64,000 nt of DNA from Pseudolabrys sp. (GTDB lineage: Bacteria; Pseudomonadota; Alphaproteobacteria; Rhizobiales; Xanthobacteraceae): NCBI GenBank assembly GCA_029980465.1, contig JARYIJ010000001.1:3111501-3175500 (forward strand). The letters are read 5' to 3'. Positions 1 through 8,585 of the stretch are shown here, one piece after another (position 1 is the stretch's first letter; each line of letters starts with the position of its first letter). A model generated the notes under the pieces. The model was given only the letters and a program-made list of their open reading frames with translations, made no database searches and was not told the DNA's origin. Position numbers and translations under genes: made by a program.

Positions 1-918
1 AACCTGTTTCTCACCACCGCCTGCCTGACGGTGCTGGTCGGCACGCTCTATCCGATCGCGCTCGAAGCCCTGACCGGCGAGAAGATTTCCGTCGGCGCGC
101 CTTTCTTCAATCTGACATTCGGCCCGGTGTTCATTCCCTTGCTGCTGGCGATGCCATTCGGTCCGTTGCTGGCGTGGAAGCGCGGCGACATTTACGGCGT
201 AGCGCAGCGGCTGATGGCGGCTGGCGCACTTGCGATCCTTGCCGTTGCGATCGTGCTGGTCGCGCAATACGGGCGCGCCACGCTGGCGCCGTTCGGCATT
301 GGGTTGGCTGTGTTCGTGATGGGCGGTGCCGTGAGCGACATGGTCGAGCGCACCGGCGTGTTCCGGCTTCCGGGTGCGACAGCGCGCGCCCGCGCTCGCG
401 GTTTGCCACGCTCGGTCTGGGGCACCGCCGCCGCGCACTTCGGCATCGGCCTCACCTTACTCGGCATCGTCTGCGTGACGCACTGGTCGGACGAGAAGAT
501 CGTCGAGCTCAAGCCCGGCGAGAGCACGATCGTGCGTCATTATCATCTCACGTTCGAGGGCATCGTACCGCGCCAGGGCCCGAATTACCGCGACCAGATT
601 GCCAAATTCACCGTGCGCAGCGGCGGTGCGGTGGTCGGCGAGATGATGCCGTCGAAGCGGACTTTCGTTGCACGCGACATGACCACGACCGAGTCGGCGC
701 TGATGACGCGTGGCGTGAGCCAGCTCTATATCTCGATCGGCGACGCGCGCAGCGACGGTTCGATTGCGGTGCGCATCTATTACAAGCCACTGGTGCTGCT
801 GATCTGGCTTGGAGCGGTGGTGATGGCGTTTGGCGGCGGATTGTCGCTGTCGGATCGGCGCCTGCGTGTCGGCGCGCCGAAACCCGCAGCCCGGGCAGCC
901 ATGCAGCCGGCGGAGTAG
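1..918 (+). CDS. ccmF: Cytochrome c maturation protein CcmF (3' part)
   Basis: The reading frame is open from the first base, so this is the C-terminal ~305 residues of a protein usually about 650 long. CcmF is the inner-membrane haem lyase subunit that attaches haem to apocytochrome c with CcmH. The visible part begins with the family signature TLYPIALEALTGEKISVGAPFF, followed by several membrane segments, a periplasmic beta-rich stretch (roughly window bases 480-760) and a last membrane helix near the end. ccmH follows after 3 bases, as in standard ccm operons, which supports the call. The upstream half, including the haem-binding WWD region, is outside the window. Confidence 0.95.
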   Translation, partial: NLFLTTACLTVLVGTLYPIALEALTGEKISVGAPFFNLTFGPVFIPLLLAMPFGPLLAWKRGDIYGVAQRLMAAGALAILAVAIVLVAQYGRATLAPFGIGLAVFVMGGAVSDMVERTGVFRLPGATARARARGLPRSVWGTAAAHFGIGLTLLGIVCVTHWSDEKIVELKPGESTIVRHYHLTFEGIVPRQGPNYRDQIAKFTVRSGGAVVGEMMPSKRTFVARDMTTTESALMTRGVSQLYISIGDARSDGSIAVRIYYKPLVLLIWLGAVVMAFGGGLSLSDRRLRVGAPKPAARAAMQPAE

Positions 919-921
919 GGC

Positions 922-1386
922 ATGCGCCGTGTCGCCGCGCTCGTCTTCCTGCTCGCCTTGCACATCGTGCCTGCGCTTGCGGTGACGCCTGACGAGATGC
1001 TGAAAGACCCGGCGCTCGAGGCACGTGCGCGCGCGCTGTCGAAGCAACTGCGCTGCATGGTTTGTCAAAACGAAACGATCGACGATTCTGATGCGCCGCT
1101 CGCGCATGATATCCGCGTCCTCGTTCGCGATCGGCTGACCCGAGGCGACAGCGACAAGCAGGTGATCGACTTTCTGGTCTCGCGCTACGGAGAATTCATC
1201 CTGCTGCGGCCGCGATTCGAGTGGCGAACGGCCGTGCTATGGGGTGTGGCACCCGGCGTGCTGGTGATCGGCGCCGTCACGCTGTTCGTGATCTGGCGCA
1301 GGCGTCCGGCGGCGGCCGAAGCCGCGGGGCTCGATGAGGCCGAGCGCCGCAAGCTTGCCGATTATCTCGGTTCCGGCGACTCGTGA
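922..1386 (+). CDS. ccmH: Cytochrome c maturation protein CcmH
   Basis: A 154-residue thiol oxidoreductase that keeps the CXXCH motif of apocytochrome c reduced and hands it to CcmF. It has an N-terminal signal peptide (residues 1-20), the diagnostic LRCMVCQ motif with Cys45 and Cys48, and a C-terminal membrane anchor (about residues 107-128) followed by a basic stop-transfer. This is the short, single-domain CcmH form typical of alphaproteobacteria, without the CcmI-like TPR extension of the E. coli protein. It lies 3 bases after ccmF and is surely co-transcribed with it. Confidence 0.95.
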   Translation: MRRVAALVFLLALHIVPALAVTPDEMLKDPALEARARALSKQLRCMVCQNETIDDSDAPLAHDIRVLVRDRLTRGDSDKQVIDFLVSRYGEFILLRPRFEWRTAVLWGVAPGVLVIGAVTLFVIWRRRPAAAEAAGLDEAERRKLADYLGSGDS

Positions 1387-1401
1387 TTAACTTGTAAGTA
1401 T

Positions 1402-1430
1402 TTGAAAAATAATAAGGACTCTATTTTACA
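1402..1430 (+). promoter_or_regulatory. Possible sigma70-type promoter of the degP-like gene
   Basis: The 157-base gap between ccmH and the protease gene is strikingly AT-rich against its surroundings. TTGAAA (1402-1407) and TTTACA (1425-1430) are 17 bases apart, 114 bases before the start codon. The -10 match is poor, and an envelope-stress sigma factor promoter nearer the gene is equally possible, so the assignment is tentative. Confidence 0.25.
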
Positions 1431-1543
1431 CGTTACCGATTATTAATTTGCCGGTCAGAGCGCCGTAAGGCGGGACTTCCTATTTTAACGATCGACACGG
1501 TGCACAGACACCACAGATTGATCGAGATAGGAGACCCCCTGAG

Positions 1544-3070
1544 ATGAACCCGAGCGCACCTCATGCGCCGAATCCGCGGCGGTGGAGCATTCGCCGGTTG
1601 GCACTGGTCAGCACAGCTCTCGTCGGCGTTGGCGCCGGCCTTGTGCTAGCCCCCGACCTTCCAGCCATCCATTATCCCGCTGCGTTTGCGCAGAATCTTT
1701 CCGACCAAGCCAAAACCCTCAAAGCTCCCATCGGCTTCGCCGATATCGTCGCCAAAGTGAAGCCGGCGGTCGTGTCGGTGCGCGTCGAGGTCAATGAAGG
1801 CGGCGTCCAGACGTCCGGTATGGGCGATCAGGATATGCAGAACCTACCACCCGGTCTGCGTGAGTTCTTCAAGCAGTTCGGCGGCCCGAATCTCCACAAG
1901 CGGCTTCATGGCCATATCACCGGCCAGGGCTCGGGGTTTTTTATCTCCGCTGACGGCTATGCCGTGACCAACAACCACGTCGTCGAGAAAGCGGATAGCG
2001 TTCAGGTCACCACCGATGACGGCAAGATCCACAAGGCCAAGGTGATCGGCACCGATCCGCGCACCGATCTCGCGCTGATCAAGGTGGAAGGCGGTCCGTT
2101 CCCGTACGTCAAGCTTTCGGACAGGCAGCCCCGCATCGGCGACTGGGTGCTGGCGGTCGGCAATCCGTTCGGCCTCGGCGGTACGGTGACAGCCGGTATC
2201 GTTTCGGCTCGCGGCCGCGACATCGGCGCCAGTGCCTATGACGACTTCATCCAGATCGACGCGCCGGTGAACAAGGGTAACTCCGGTGGCCCGAGCTTCG
2301 ATACCGAAGGCAACGTGATAGGTGTCAATACGGCGATCTATTCGCCGTCGGGCGGCTCGGTCGGCATCGCCTTCGACATTCCGGCAGACACCGTGAAGTC
2401 GGTGATCCAGCAGTTACGCGAGCACGGCTCGGTCACGCGTGGCTGGATCGGCGTCCAGATTCAACCGGTCACACCGGATATCGCCGACAGCCTGGGTCTC
2501 AAGAGCACCGACGGTGCGCTGGTTGCCCAGCCGCAGGACAACAGCCCGGCCGAGAAGGCCGGCATCAAGGCCGGTGACGTGATCCTCGCGGTCAATGGCG
2601 AAACCGTCAAAGACGCGCGCGATCTCGCCAAGAAGATCGGCAACATGGCGCCGGATACGGCCATCAAGCTGAGCGTCTTGCATAACGGCGAGAGAAAAAC
2701 CATTGACCTGACGCTCGGTAAGCTGCCCAACGAGCAGCAGGCAATGAACGACACCAGCAGCGGCGACAACAATGGCGGCGCTGCCGAGATCGGCAAGCTT
2801 GGCCTGACCCTCGCCCCGGCGAGCCGCGTCAGCGGCAGCGGCGACAGGGGTGTTGTCGTGACCGGTGTCGATCCCTCCGGCGTTGCGGCCGACCACGGCT
2901 TCTCGACCGGTGACGTCATTCTCGAGGTGAGCGGCAAGCAGGTCTCCACGCCATCGGATGTTCGCAAGGAGATCGCGAGCGCTCGCTCCGGCAAGAAACA
3001 TGCGGTGTTGATGCGGGTGAAATCCGGCGACAACACCAAGTTCGTCGCCCTCCCGATCGGGAAAGGCTGA
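1544..3070 (+). CDS. degP: DegP/HtrA (Do) family periplasmic serine protease
   Basis: A 508-residue envelope quality-control protease that degrades misfolded periplasmic proteins. It has a signal sequence or N-terminal anchor (about 17-50), a trypsin-like domain with His145 (TNNHVV), Asp175 (TDLAL) and Ser248 (GNSGGP), then two PDZ domains (roughly 290-385 and 415-505). Two PDZ domains and the length fit DegP/DegQ rather than DegS. The start is the ATG at 1544, preceded by GATAGGAGA. It stands alone between ccmH and a two-component pair; in several rhizobia such a protease precedes an OmpR-type system, which suggests but does not prove envelope-stress linkage. Confidence 0.95.
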   Translation: MNPSAPHAPNPRRWSIRRLALVSTALVGVGAGLVLAPDLPAIHYPAAFAQNLSDQAKTLKAPIGFADIVAKVKPAVVSVRVEVNEGGVQTSGMGDQDMQNLPPGLREFFKQFGGPNLHKRLHGHITGQGSGFFISADGYAVTNNHVVEKADSVQVTTDDGKIHKAKVIGTDPRTDLALIKVEGGPFPYVKLSDRQPRIGDWVLAVGNPFGLGGTVTAGIVSARGRDIGASAYDDFIQIDAPVNKGNSGGPSFDTEGNVIGVNTAIYSPSGGSVGIAFDIPADTVKSVIQQLREHGSVTRGWIGVQIQPVTPDIADSLGLKSTDGALVAQPQDNSPAEKAGIKAGDVILAVNGETVKDARDLAKKIGNMAPDTAIKLSVLHNGERKTIDLTLGKLPNEQQAMNDTSSGDNNGGAAEIGKLGLTLAPASRVSGSGDRGVVVTGVDPSGVAADHGFSTGDVILEVSGKQVSTPSDVRKEIASARSGKKHAVLMRVKSGDNTKFVALPIGKG

Positions 3071-3125
3071 CGAGAAATTGGGCGAGCCGTCGGCATTCGT
3101 CGCCCCCGCTGGCGGACCGTTCAAT

Positions 3126-3149
3126 GGGACGGATCTTCGGATCCGTCCC
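3126..3149 (+). repeat. UUCG-tetraloop hairpin downstream of degP
   Basis: A perfect 10-bp stem (GGGACGGATC, 3126-3135, pairing with 3140-3149) closes a TTCG tetraloop, a very stable RNA hairpin. No T-run follows, so it is not a canonical intrinsic terminator, but it could protect the degP transcript 3' end. Confidence 0.6.
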
Positions 3150-3235
3150 GCATATTCCTCGCTGCGGCGGTGCCCCCGCTGCAGCGGACCGAGCTCCAGA
3201 CCGGCATCCGTCGCCCCCGCCGGGATGGGGTCGTT

Positions 3236-3268
3236 GAGGGGGTGGCGGGTCAAATCCGCCACCCCCTC
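3236..3268 (+). terminator. Strong hairpin before the two-component genes
   Basis: A perfect 13-bp inverted repeat (3236-3248 with 3256-3268) has a 7-base loop and lies between degP and the response regulator. A weak T-rich stretch follows about 20 bases later. It is likely to end or attenuate degP transcription; the lack of an adjacent T-run lowers confidence that it is a true terminator. Confidence 0.5.
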
Positions 3269-3413
3269 ACGCATGTTTGGGTGCTTTTGAAGCCATAACG
3301 AAAGGTCAAATTCTCGACCGAAAAAATTGGTGTGACCGATGGCCAGTTTTGCCGATATGAACGGGCATCGCGCCAGCGGGTACTCCGCCGAGGCGCAGCC
3401 GGATCGAACCGAA

Positions 3414-4094
3414 ATGCGCCTTCTCGTCATCGAAGACGACCGCGACGCCGCCGATTATCTCGTCAAGGCATTCCGTGAAGTCGGTCATGTTGCCGATCAG
3501 GCCAATGACGGCGAGGAGGGGCTCGTCATGGCGCTTGATGGCGATTACGACGTTCTGGTCGTCGACCGCATGCTGCCCAAGCGCGACGGGTTGGCGGTGA
3601 TCGGCACCTTGCGCGAGAAGGGCAAACATACCCCGGCGCTGATCCTGTCGGCGCTCGGCCAGGTCGACGACCGCGTCAAAGGTCTTCGGGCCGGCGGCGA
3701 CGACTACCTGTCGAAACCCTATTCATTCAGCGAATTGCTGGCCCGGGCCGAAGTCCTGGCGCGCCGCGGCGGCAGCCGCGGCGAGGAGACGGTTTATCGC
3801 GTCGCCGATCTCACGCTCGACCGCCTCTCGCACATGGTGATGCGCGGAAAAGAAGAGATTCTCCTGCAGCCCCGCGAGTTCCGGCTGCTCGAATACCTCA
3901 TGAAGCACGCCGGGCAGGTCGTGACCCGCACGATGCTGCTGGAGAACGTGTGGGACTATCATTTTGACCCGCAAACCAACGTCATCGACGTGCATATCTC
4001 GCGTTTGCGGTCGAAAATCGATAAAGGTTTTTCCCAGCCGCTTTTGCATACGGTCCGCGGCGCGGGATACATGATTCGTGACGGCGCTCGGTAA
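3414..4094 (+). CDS. OmpR/PhoB-family response regulator
   Basis: A 226-residue DNA-binding response regulator. The receiver domain (1-115) has the acidic pair Glu7/Asp8/Asp9, phospho-acceptor Asp51 in VVDRMLP and the conserved Lys near residue 103 (YLSKPYSF). A winged-helix Trans_reg_C domain (about 130-222) ends in LHTVRGAGYMIR. An upstream in-frame ATG at 3339 would add 25 residues of no homology, so the ATG at 3414, directly before the receiver domain, is preferred. The gene overlaps the following kinase gene by 17 bases, so the two form one operon. Position after degP suggests an envelope-stress pair, but targets cannot be read from sequence. Confidence 0.92.
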   Translation: MRLLVIEDDRDAADYLVKAFREVGHVADQANDGEEGLVMALDGDYDVLVVDRMLPKRDGLAVIGTLREKGKHTPALILSALGQVDDRVKGLRAGGDDYLSKPYSFSELLARAEVLARRGGSRGEETVYRVADLTLDRLSHMVMRGKEEILLQPREFRLLEYLMKHAGQVVTRTMLLENVWDYHFDPQTNVIDVHISRLRSKIDKGFSQPLLHTVRGAGYMIRDGAR

Positions 4095-5487
4095 ACTGTT
4101 CCGGACGACGACGTTTAAACTGACGCTCGTCTACCTCAGCGTTTTTGCCCTGTTCGCCGCCTTCCTGCTCGGCTATTTCGCGCTCAACACCCGCCGTCTC
4201 ATCACCGAGCAGATCACCGACACGGTCAACGCCGAGATCACCGGCCTGTCCGAGCAATACCGCCAGGGCGGCATTTCGCGTTTGATTACCGTCGTCGACG
4301 CGCGGGCCCGCCGGCCGGGATCCAGCCTTTACCTCGTCACGACATTCAACGGCGATGCGCTGGCCGGTAACGTCGGCTCGCTGTCGCCGGGCGTGCTCGA
4401 TAGTCCTGGCTGGAGCGAGACCAAGTACAAGCGGCTCGAGGAGACCGATACGACCGGCCACGACGCGCTGGTGCGCGTATTCCAGTTGCCGGGCGGCTTT
4501 CGCCTGCTGGTCGGCCGCGATCTCGACGAGCGTGAGCGGCTCTATCACATCATCGTCTCGGCGGGCCGGTGGTCGATCGCGATCGTGCTCGTGCTCGGCG
4601 TCATCGGCGGCGTGTTCGTAACGCGCCGTGTTCTGCGTCGCGTCGACGCCATGACGGAGACGACGCAGACCATCATGGCCGGCAATCTGACCGGCCGCCT
4701 GCCGGTCGCCGGCACCGGCGACGAACTGGATCGTCTTGCTCTCAATCTCAACGAAATGCTGGAGCGGATCGAAGCGCTGATGGCCGGGCTCCAGGAAGTG
4801 TCCGACAACATCGCCCATGACCTCAAGACGCCCCTGACCCGCTTGCGTAACCGCGCCGAGGAGGCGCTGCGGTCGGCCACGGATGAAAGTGATTACCGGG
4901 CGGCCTTGGAGCAGACGCTCGACGAATCCGACAGCCTGATCCGCACCTTCAATGCACTGCTGATGATCGCGCGCGCCGAGTCCGGTCATGCCCGTGATGG
5001 CATGGCCGAATTCGATGCTGCTGAAATCGCGCGGGATATCGGTGAGCTTTACGAGCCTGTGGCGGAAGAAAAAGGAATTTCGCTCAAGATCGAGGCGGCC
5101 GCGCCGGCGCCGGTCAGAGGCAACCGCGAGCTGGTCAGCCAGGCGCTCGCCAACCTCGTCGATAATGCCATCAAGTATGGCGGACCGGAGCGCGCCAACG
5201 GCGCGCCGGCGCAAATTGTCGTGCGGGCGATCAATGACGGCGAGAGGATCCTGCTCAGCGTGGGCGACAGCGGGACCGGTATCCCGGAGGCCGAGCGGCC
5301 ACGTGTCGTGGAGCGGTTCGTCCGCCTGGAACAAAGCCGGTCGCAGCCCGGCTCGGGCCTCGGCCTGAGTCTTGTGGCGGCCGTTGCACGCCTGCACGGC
5401 GGCGAACTCAAGCTTGAGGACAATGCCCCTGGTTTGCGCAGCGTTATTGCGTTGCCGCGTGGAGGACCGGTACACAGTCCTGGATGA
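4078..5487 (+). CDS. Membrane sensor histidine kinase partner of the OmpR-type regulator
   Basis: A 469-residue kinase with a GTG start inside the end of the regulator gene. It has two membrane helices (about 12-35 and 163-182) around a ~125-residue periplasmic sensor region, a HAMP domain (about 183-235), a HisKA domain with phospho-accepting His247 in IAHDLKTPLTRLR, and an HATPase_c domain with the N box (LVDNAIKYG) and G boxes (GDSGTGIP, GSGLGLSL). The sensor region has no recognised domain and the ligand is unknown. Its stop codon overlaps the glnE start (ATGA), so the operon runs into glnE. Confidence 0.92.
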   Translation: MTALGKLFRTTTFKLTLVYLSVFALFAAFLLGYFALNTRRLITEQITDTVNAEITGLSEQYRQGGISRLITVVDARARRPGSSLYLVTTFNGDALAGNVGSLSPGVLDSPGWSETKYKRLEETDTTGHDALVRVFQLPGGFRLLVGRDLDERERLYHIIVSAGRWSIAIVLVLGVIGGVFVTRRVLRRVDAMTETTQTIMAGNLTGRLPVAGTGDELDRLALNLNEMLERIEALMAGLQEVSDNIAHDLKTPLTRLRNRAEEALRSATDESDYRAALEQTLDESDSLIRTFNALLMIARAESGHARDGMAEFDAAEIARDIGELYEPVAEEKGISLKIEAAAPAPVRGNRELVSQALANLVDNAIKYGGPERANGAPAQIVVRAINDGERILLSVGDSGTGIPEAERPRVVERFVRLEQSRSQPGSGLGLSLVAAVARLHGGELKLEDNAPGLRSVIALPRGGPVHSPG

Positions 5488-8400
5488 AACGGGGCAACAT
5501 AGGTCCGGGCAAGCCACCCGCCAAGAAGACGGCGCGTAAGTCCGCACAGTCCGCCGCAAAGCCGCGGGTAAACAAGAAAGCCATCACACTATCCGGGACG
5601 GGGCCGCCGGCTGCCGTGAGCGGCGCCGAATCGTCCATTGCCGCCCAGGTCGCGACGACGCCGGAATTGGCCTCAGCCAAGGACTCGCTGGCCCGGGTAT
5701 CGGATTGGCTACGCGAAATCGTCAACGAGCCGGGCAGTCAGGCTATCGTCACATTGCTTGGCGTGCGTCCGCTCGTGCCGCGGCTGTTGGCGGGTCTGGC
5801 CGAAAGCTCGCCTTATCTATGGCATCTCGCGACGTCCGAGCCGGTGCGGCTGGCGAAAGTGCTCAGCGGTGAGCCCGAACGCTATTTTGCCGAACTGCTC
5901 GAAGGCGTCGGTGAAGCGGTCGCGCTGGCTGATGATGAGGCGCAGGCCATGCATCACCTGCGGAGGATGAAAGCAGAGGCGGCACTCCTGATCGCGTTAT
6001 GCGACATCGGCGGCGTGTGGCCGATCATGCGCTGCGCCCGCGCGCTCACCGAGCTTGCCGATGCGGCGGTTTCCTCAGCCGTCCGCTTTCTCCTGGCGGA
6101 CGCCGCGCAGGCCGGCCGTCTCGATCCGCCGGACCGCTCAAGACCCCAGGATGGCAGCGGCTATATCGTGCTGGCGATGGGCAAAATGGGCGCGTTCGAG
6201 CTCAACTATTCGAGCGACATCGACCTCATCGTCTTTTATGACCGCAATGCCCGCAGCCTTGCCGAGGGTGTCGAGCCGGGGCCGTTCTGGGTCCGCCTTA
6301 CGCAACGGTTGGTGAAGCTCCTGCAGGAGCGCACCGCGGACGGTTATGTGTTCCGCACCGACCTGCGGCTGCGGCCCGATCCGGCCTCGACGACGATCGC
6401 GATTTCGACCGAGGCGGCGCTGTCCTACTACGAGAGCCGCGGCCAGAACTGGGAGCGCGCCGCCATGATCAAGGCGCGGCCGTGTGCCGGCGACCTCGTG
6501 GCGGGCGAAAAGTTGCTCGGCGAAATCGCGCCGTTCGTCTGGCGCAAATATCTCGACTTCGCGGCCATCGCCGACGTGCGCGCCATGAAGCAGCAGATTC
6601 ACGCCTTTCGCGGCCACGGTACGATCGCGGTCGAAGGTCACAACATCAAGCTGGGCCGCGGCGGCATTCGTGAGATCGAGTTTTTCGCGCAAACGCAACA
6701 GCTCATCGCGGGCGGGCGCAACTCCTCGCTGCGCGATCGTGAGACACTCGTCACGCTCGACAAGCTCACCGATGTCGGCTGGATCAACGAAGCAGTGCGC
6801 GACGATATGGCGGACGCCTACCGCTTTCTGCGTATGGTCGAGCACCGACTGCAGATGGTCAACGACGACCAGACCCAGACCCTGCCGGAAGATTCGTCGG
6901 CGCTCGATGCCTTCGCGCGCTTTGCCAGTTTCCGGGATCGTGACAGCTTTGCCAAGATCCTGACCGGCCATCTTGAAAAAGTGCAGGGACACTACGCCGA
7001 GCTGTTCGAAGGCGTGCCTCCGGCCAGCGGCCTCACGCTCGAATTTCCCGCCGACCAGGACGACAGGCGTACCCTCGATCATCTCGTATCGATGGGCTAC
7101 CGGACGCCGCTCGAAACCTCGGCGCGTATCCGCAATTGGCTGAGCGGCGAACACCGGTCGTTGCGGAGCGAAGCGGCGAGGGCCCAGTTGCAGGAGCTGG
7201 CGCCGTCGCTGCTCGAGCAATTCGCCCGCACGGCGAATCCGGATGCGGCTCTCGTGCCGTTCGATCACTTCCTGGGTAATCTGCATAACGCGACCCGACT
7301 GCTCTCGATGCTGCGCCAGAATCCGTCGCTGATCGCCCTGATCGCGATGGTGATCGGCACCGCGCCGCGGCTTGCCGATACGTTGGCGCGCTATCCGCAA
7401 GTGATGGACGCGCTGGTCGAGCCGAGTTTCTTCGGCACCCTGCCGGATGAGGCGGAACTGTGGCGGCGGCTCCATCAGGCTATTGCCGAGTCGCGCTATG
7501 ACGAGGACTTGCTCGAGCGGGTCCGCATGTTCGGTCTTGAGCACATGTTCCTGATCGGCGTGCGCATCCTTACAGGCACAATCACGGCGGCGCAGGCCGG
7601 CGAAACTTTCGCGCGCCTCGCAGACGTCATCATCCGCGCCGTGCACAAGTCGGTGGCCGGCAGCTTTGCCGGGACTTACGGCCATCTGAAGGCCGAGGAG
7701 AGCGCCGTGCTAGCGATGGGCAAGCTCGGCAGCAGCGAAATGACCGCGGGCTCGGACCTCGACCTGATTCTGGTTTATGACTTCGCCGGCGATGATGCGG
7801 ATTCGGACGGACAGCGTTCTCTGCCGGGGCCGCAGTACTTCGCACGGTTGACCCAGCGCCTGATCAATGCGCTGACGGCGCGAACCAATTACGGCGCGCT
7901 GTATCAGGTCGATATGCGGCTGCGGCCGTCCGGTCGGTCTGGTCCCGTCGCGACCAAAATCTCGAGTTTTGCCGATTACCAGGAAAACGAAGCCTGGACG
8001 TGGGAACATATGGCCCTGACGCGGGCCCGCGTGATTTCCGCTTCGCCAGGGTTTGCCGCCAGGGTTGAGAGTGTGATCGCAGAAACCCTACGCAAGGAGC
8101 GTGACAAAGAGCTGATCGCAGGCGACGTGGTCGAGATGCGCGGCGCTATTGCAAGCGAGAAGGGCGAGGATAGCCGCTGGGATCTCAAATATGCGGCGGG
8201 CGGGCTGGTCGATATCGAGTTCATCGCGCAGTACCTTCAACTCGTTCACGCCGCGGCGCTGCCGGATATCCTCGACACGTCGACGGCGCGCGTTCTCGAC
8301 AAAGCCCGCGCTTTGGGCGTACTGGCTGCGGAGGACGCTGAAGTTCTGCGTTCCGCCGTCGCGCTGTACCAGTCGCTGACGCAGATTCTGCGCTTATGCC

Positions 8401-8585
8401 TGCAGGGGCCGTTTGATCAGAAAACGGCAAGCCCCGGTCTTCTGCGGCTGCTGGCGCGCGCAGCGGACGTTCCGGACTTTGCAGCGCTTGATGCGACATT
8501 GATCGAGACGCAAGCGCGCGTGCGCGAGGTCTTCATCCGTATTCTCGGGAAAGCGCCGGAGCCGGCTGCCTTGGAGCAGGATTAG
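5484..8585 (+). CDS. glnE: Bifunctional glutamine synthetase adenylyltransferase/adenylyl-removing enzyme
   Basis: A 1033-residue enzyme that adenylylates glutamine synthetase when nitrogen is plentiful and removes AMP when nitrogen is scarce, directed by PII proteins. It shows the duplicated nucleotidyltransferase architecture: the N-terminal deadenylylase half with NYSSDIDLIVFYD near residue 240 and the C-terminal adenylylase half with AGSDLDLILVYD near residue 755, joined by the conserved RGGIREIEFFAQ region near 390. The first ~50 residues are Lys/Pro-rich and poorly conserved, so a later start is possible. The ATG overlaps the kinase stop by 4 bases, and its own stop overlaps the stop of the convergent PAS kinase gene. 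Confidence 0.97.
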   Translation: MKRGNIGPGKPPAKKTARKSAQSAAKPRVNKKAITLSGTGPPAAVSGAESSIAAQVATTPELASAKDSLARVSDWLREIVNEPGSQAIVTLLGVRPLVPRLLAGLAESSPYLWHLATSEPVRLAKVLSGEPERYFAELLEGVGEAVALADDEAQAMHHLRRMKAEAALLIALCDIGGVWPIMRCARALTELADAAVSSAVRFLLADAAQAGRLDPPDRSRPQDGSGYIVLAMGKMGAFELNYSSDIDLIVFYDRNARSLAEGVEPGPFWVRLTQRLVKLLQERTADGYVFRTDLRLRPDPASTTIAISTEAALSYYESRGQNWERAAMIKARPCAGDLVAGEKLLGEIAPFVWRKYLDFAAIADVRAMKQQIHAFRGHGTIAVEGHNIKLGRGGIREIEFFAQTQQLIAGGRNSSLRDRETLVTLDKLTDVGWINEAVRDDMADAYRFLRMVEHRLQMVNDDQTQTLPEDSSALDAFARFASFRDRDSFAKILTGHLEKVQGHYAELFEGVPPASGLTLEFPADQDDRRTLDHLVSMGYRTPLETSARIRNWLSGEHRSLRSEAARAQLQELAPSLLEQFARTANPDAALVPFDHFLGNLHNATRLLSMLRQNPSLIALIAMVIGTAPRLADTLARYPQVMDALVEPSFFGTLPDEAELWRRLHQAIAESRYDEDLLERVRMFGLEHMFLIGVRILTGTITAAQAGETFARLADVIIRAVHKSVAGSFAGTYGHLKAEESAVLAMGKLGSSEMTAGSDLDLILVYDFAGDDADSDGQRSLPGPQYFARLTQRLINALTARTNYGALYQVDMRLRPSGRSGPVATKISSFADYQENEAWTWEHMALTRARVISASPGFAARVESVIAETLRKERDKELIAGDVVEMRGAIASEKGEDSRWDLKYAAGGLVDIEFIAQYLQLVHAAALPDILDTSTARVLDKARALGVLAAEDAEVLRSAVALYQSLTQILRLCLQGPFDQKTASPGLLRLLARAADVPDFAALDATLIETQARVREVFIRILGKAPEPAALEQD

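Noticed and set aside
3078-3290. 70-codon open frame after degP
   Set aside because: It runs through two perfect hairpins, has no ribosome site and no recognisable domain, so the structure explains it better.
3982-5559. 525-codon open frame on the minus strand opposite the sensor kinase
   Set aside because: It lies wholly across the regulator end, kinase and glnE start, all clearly real. It has composition typical of antisense frames and no domain.
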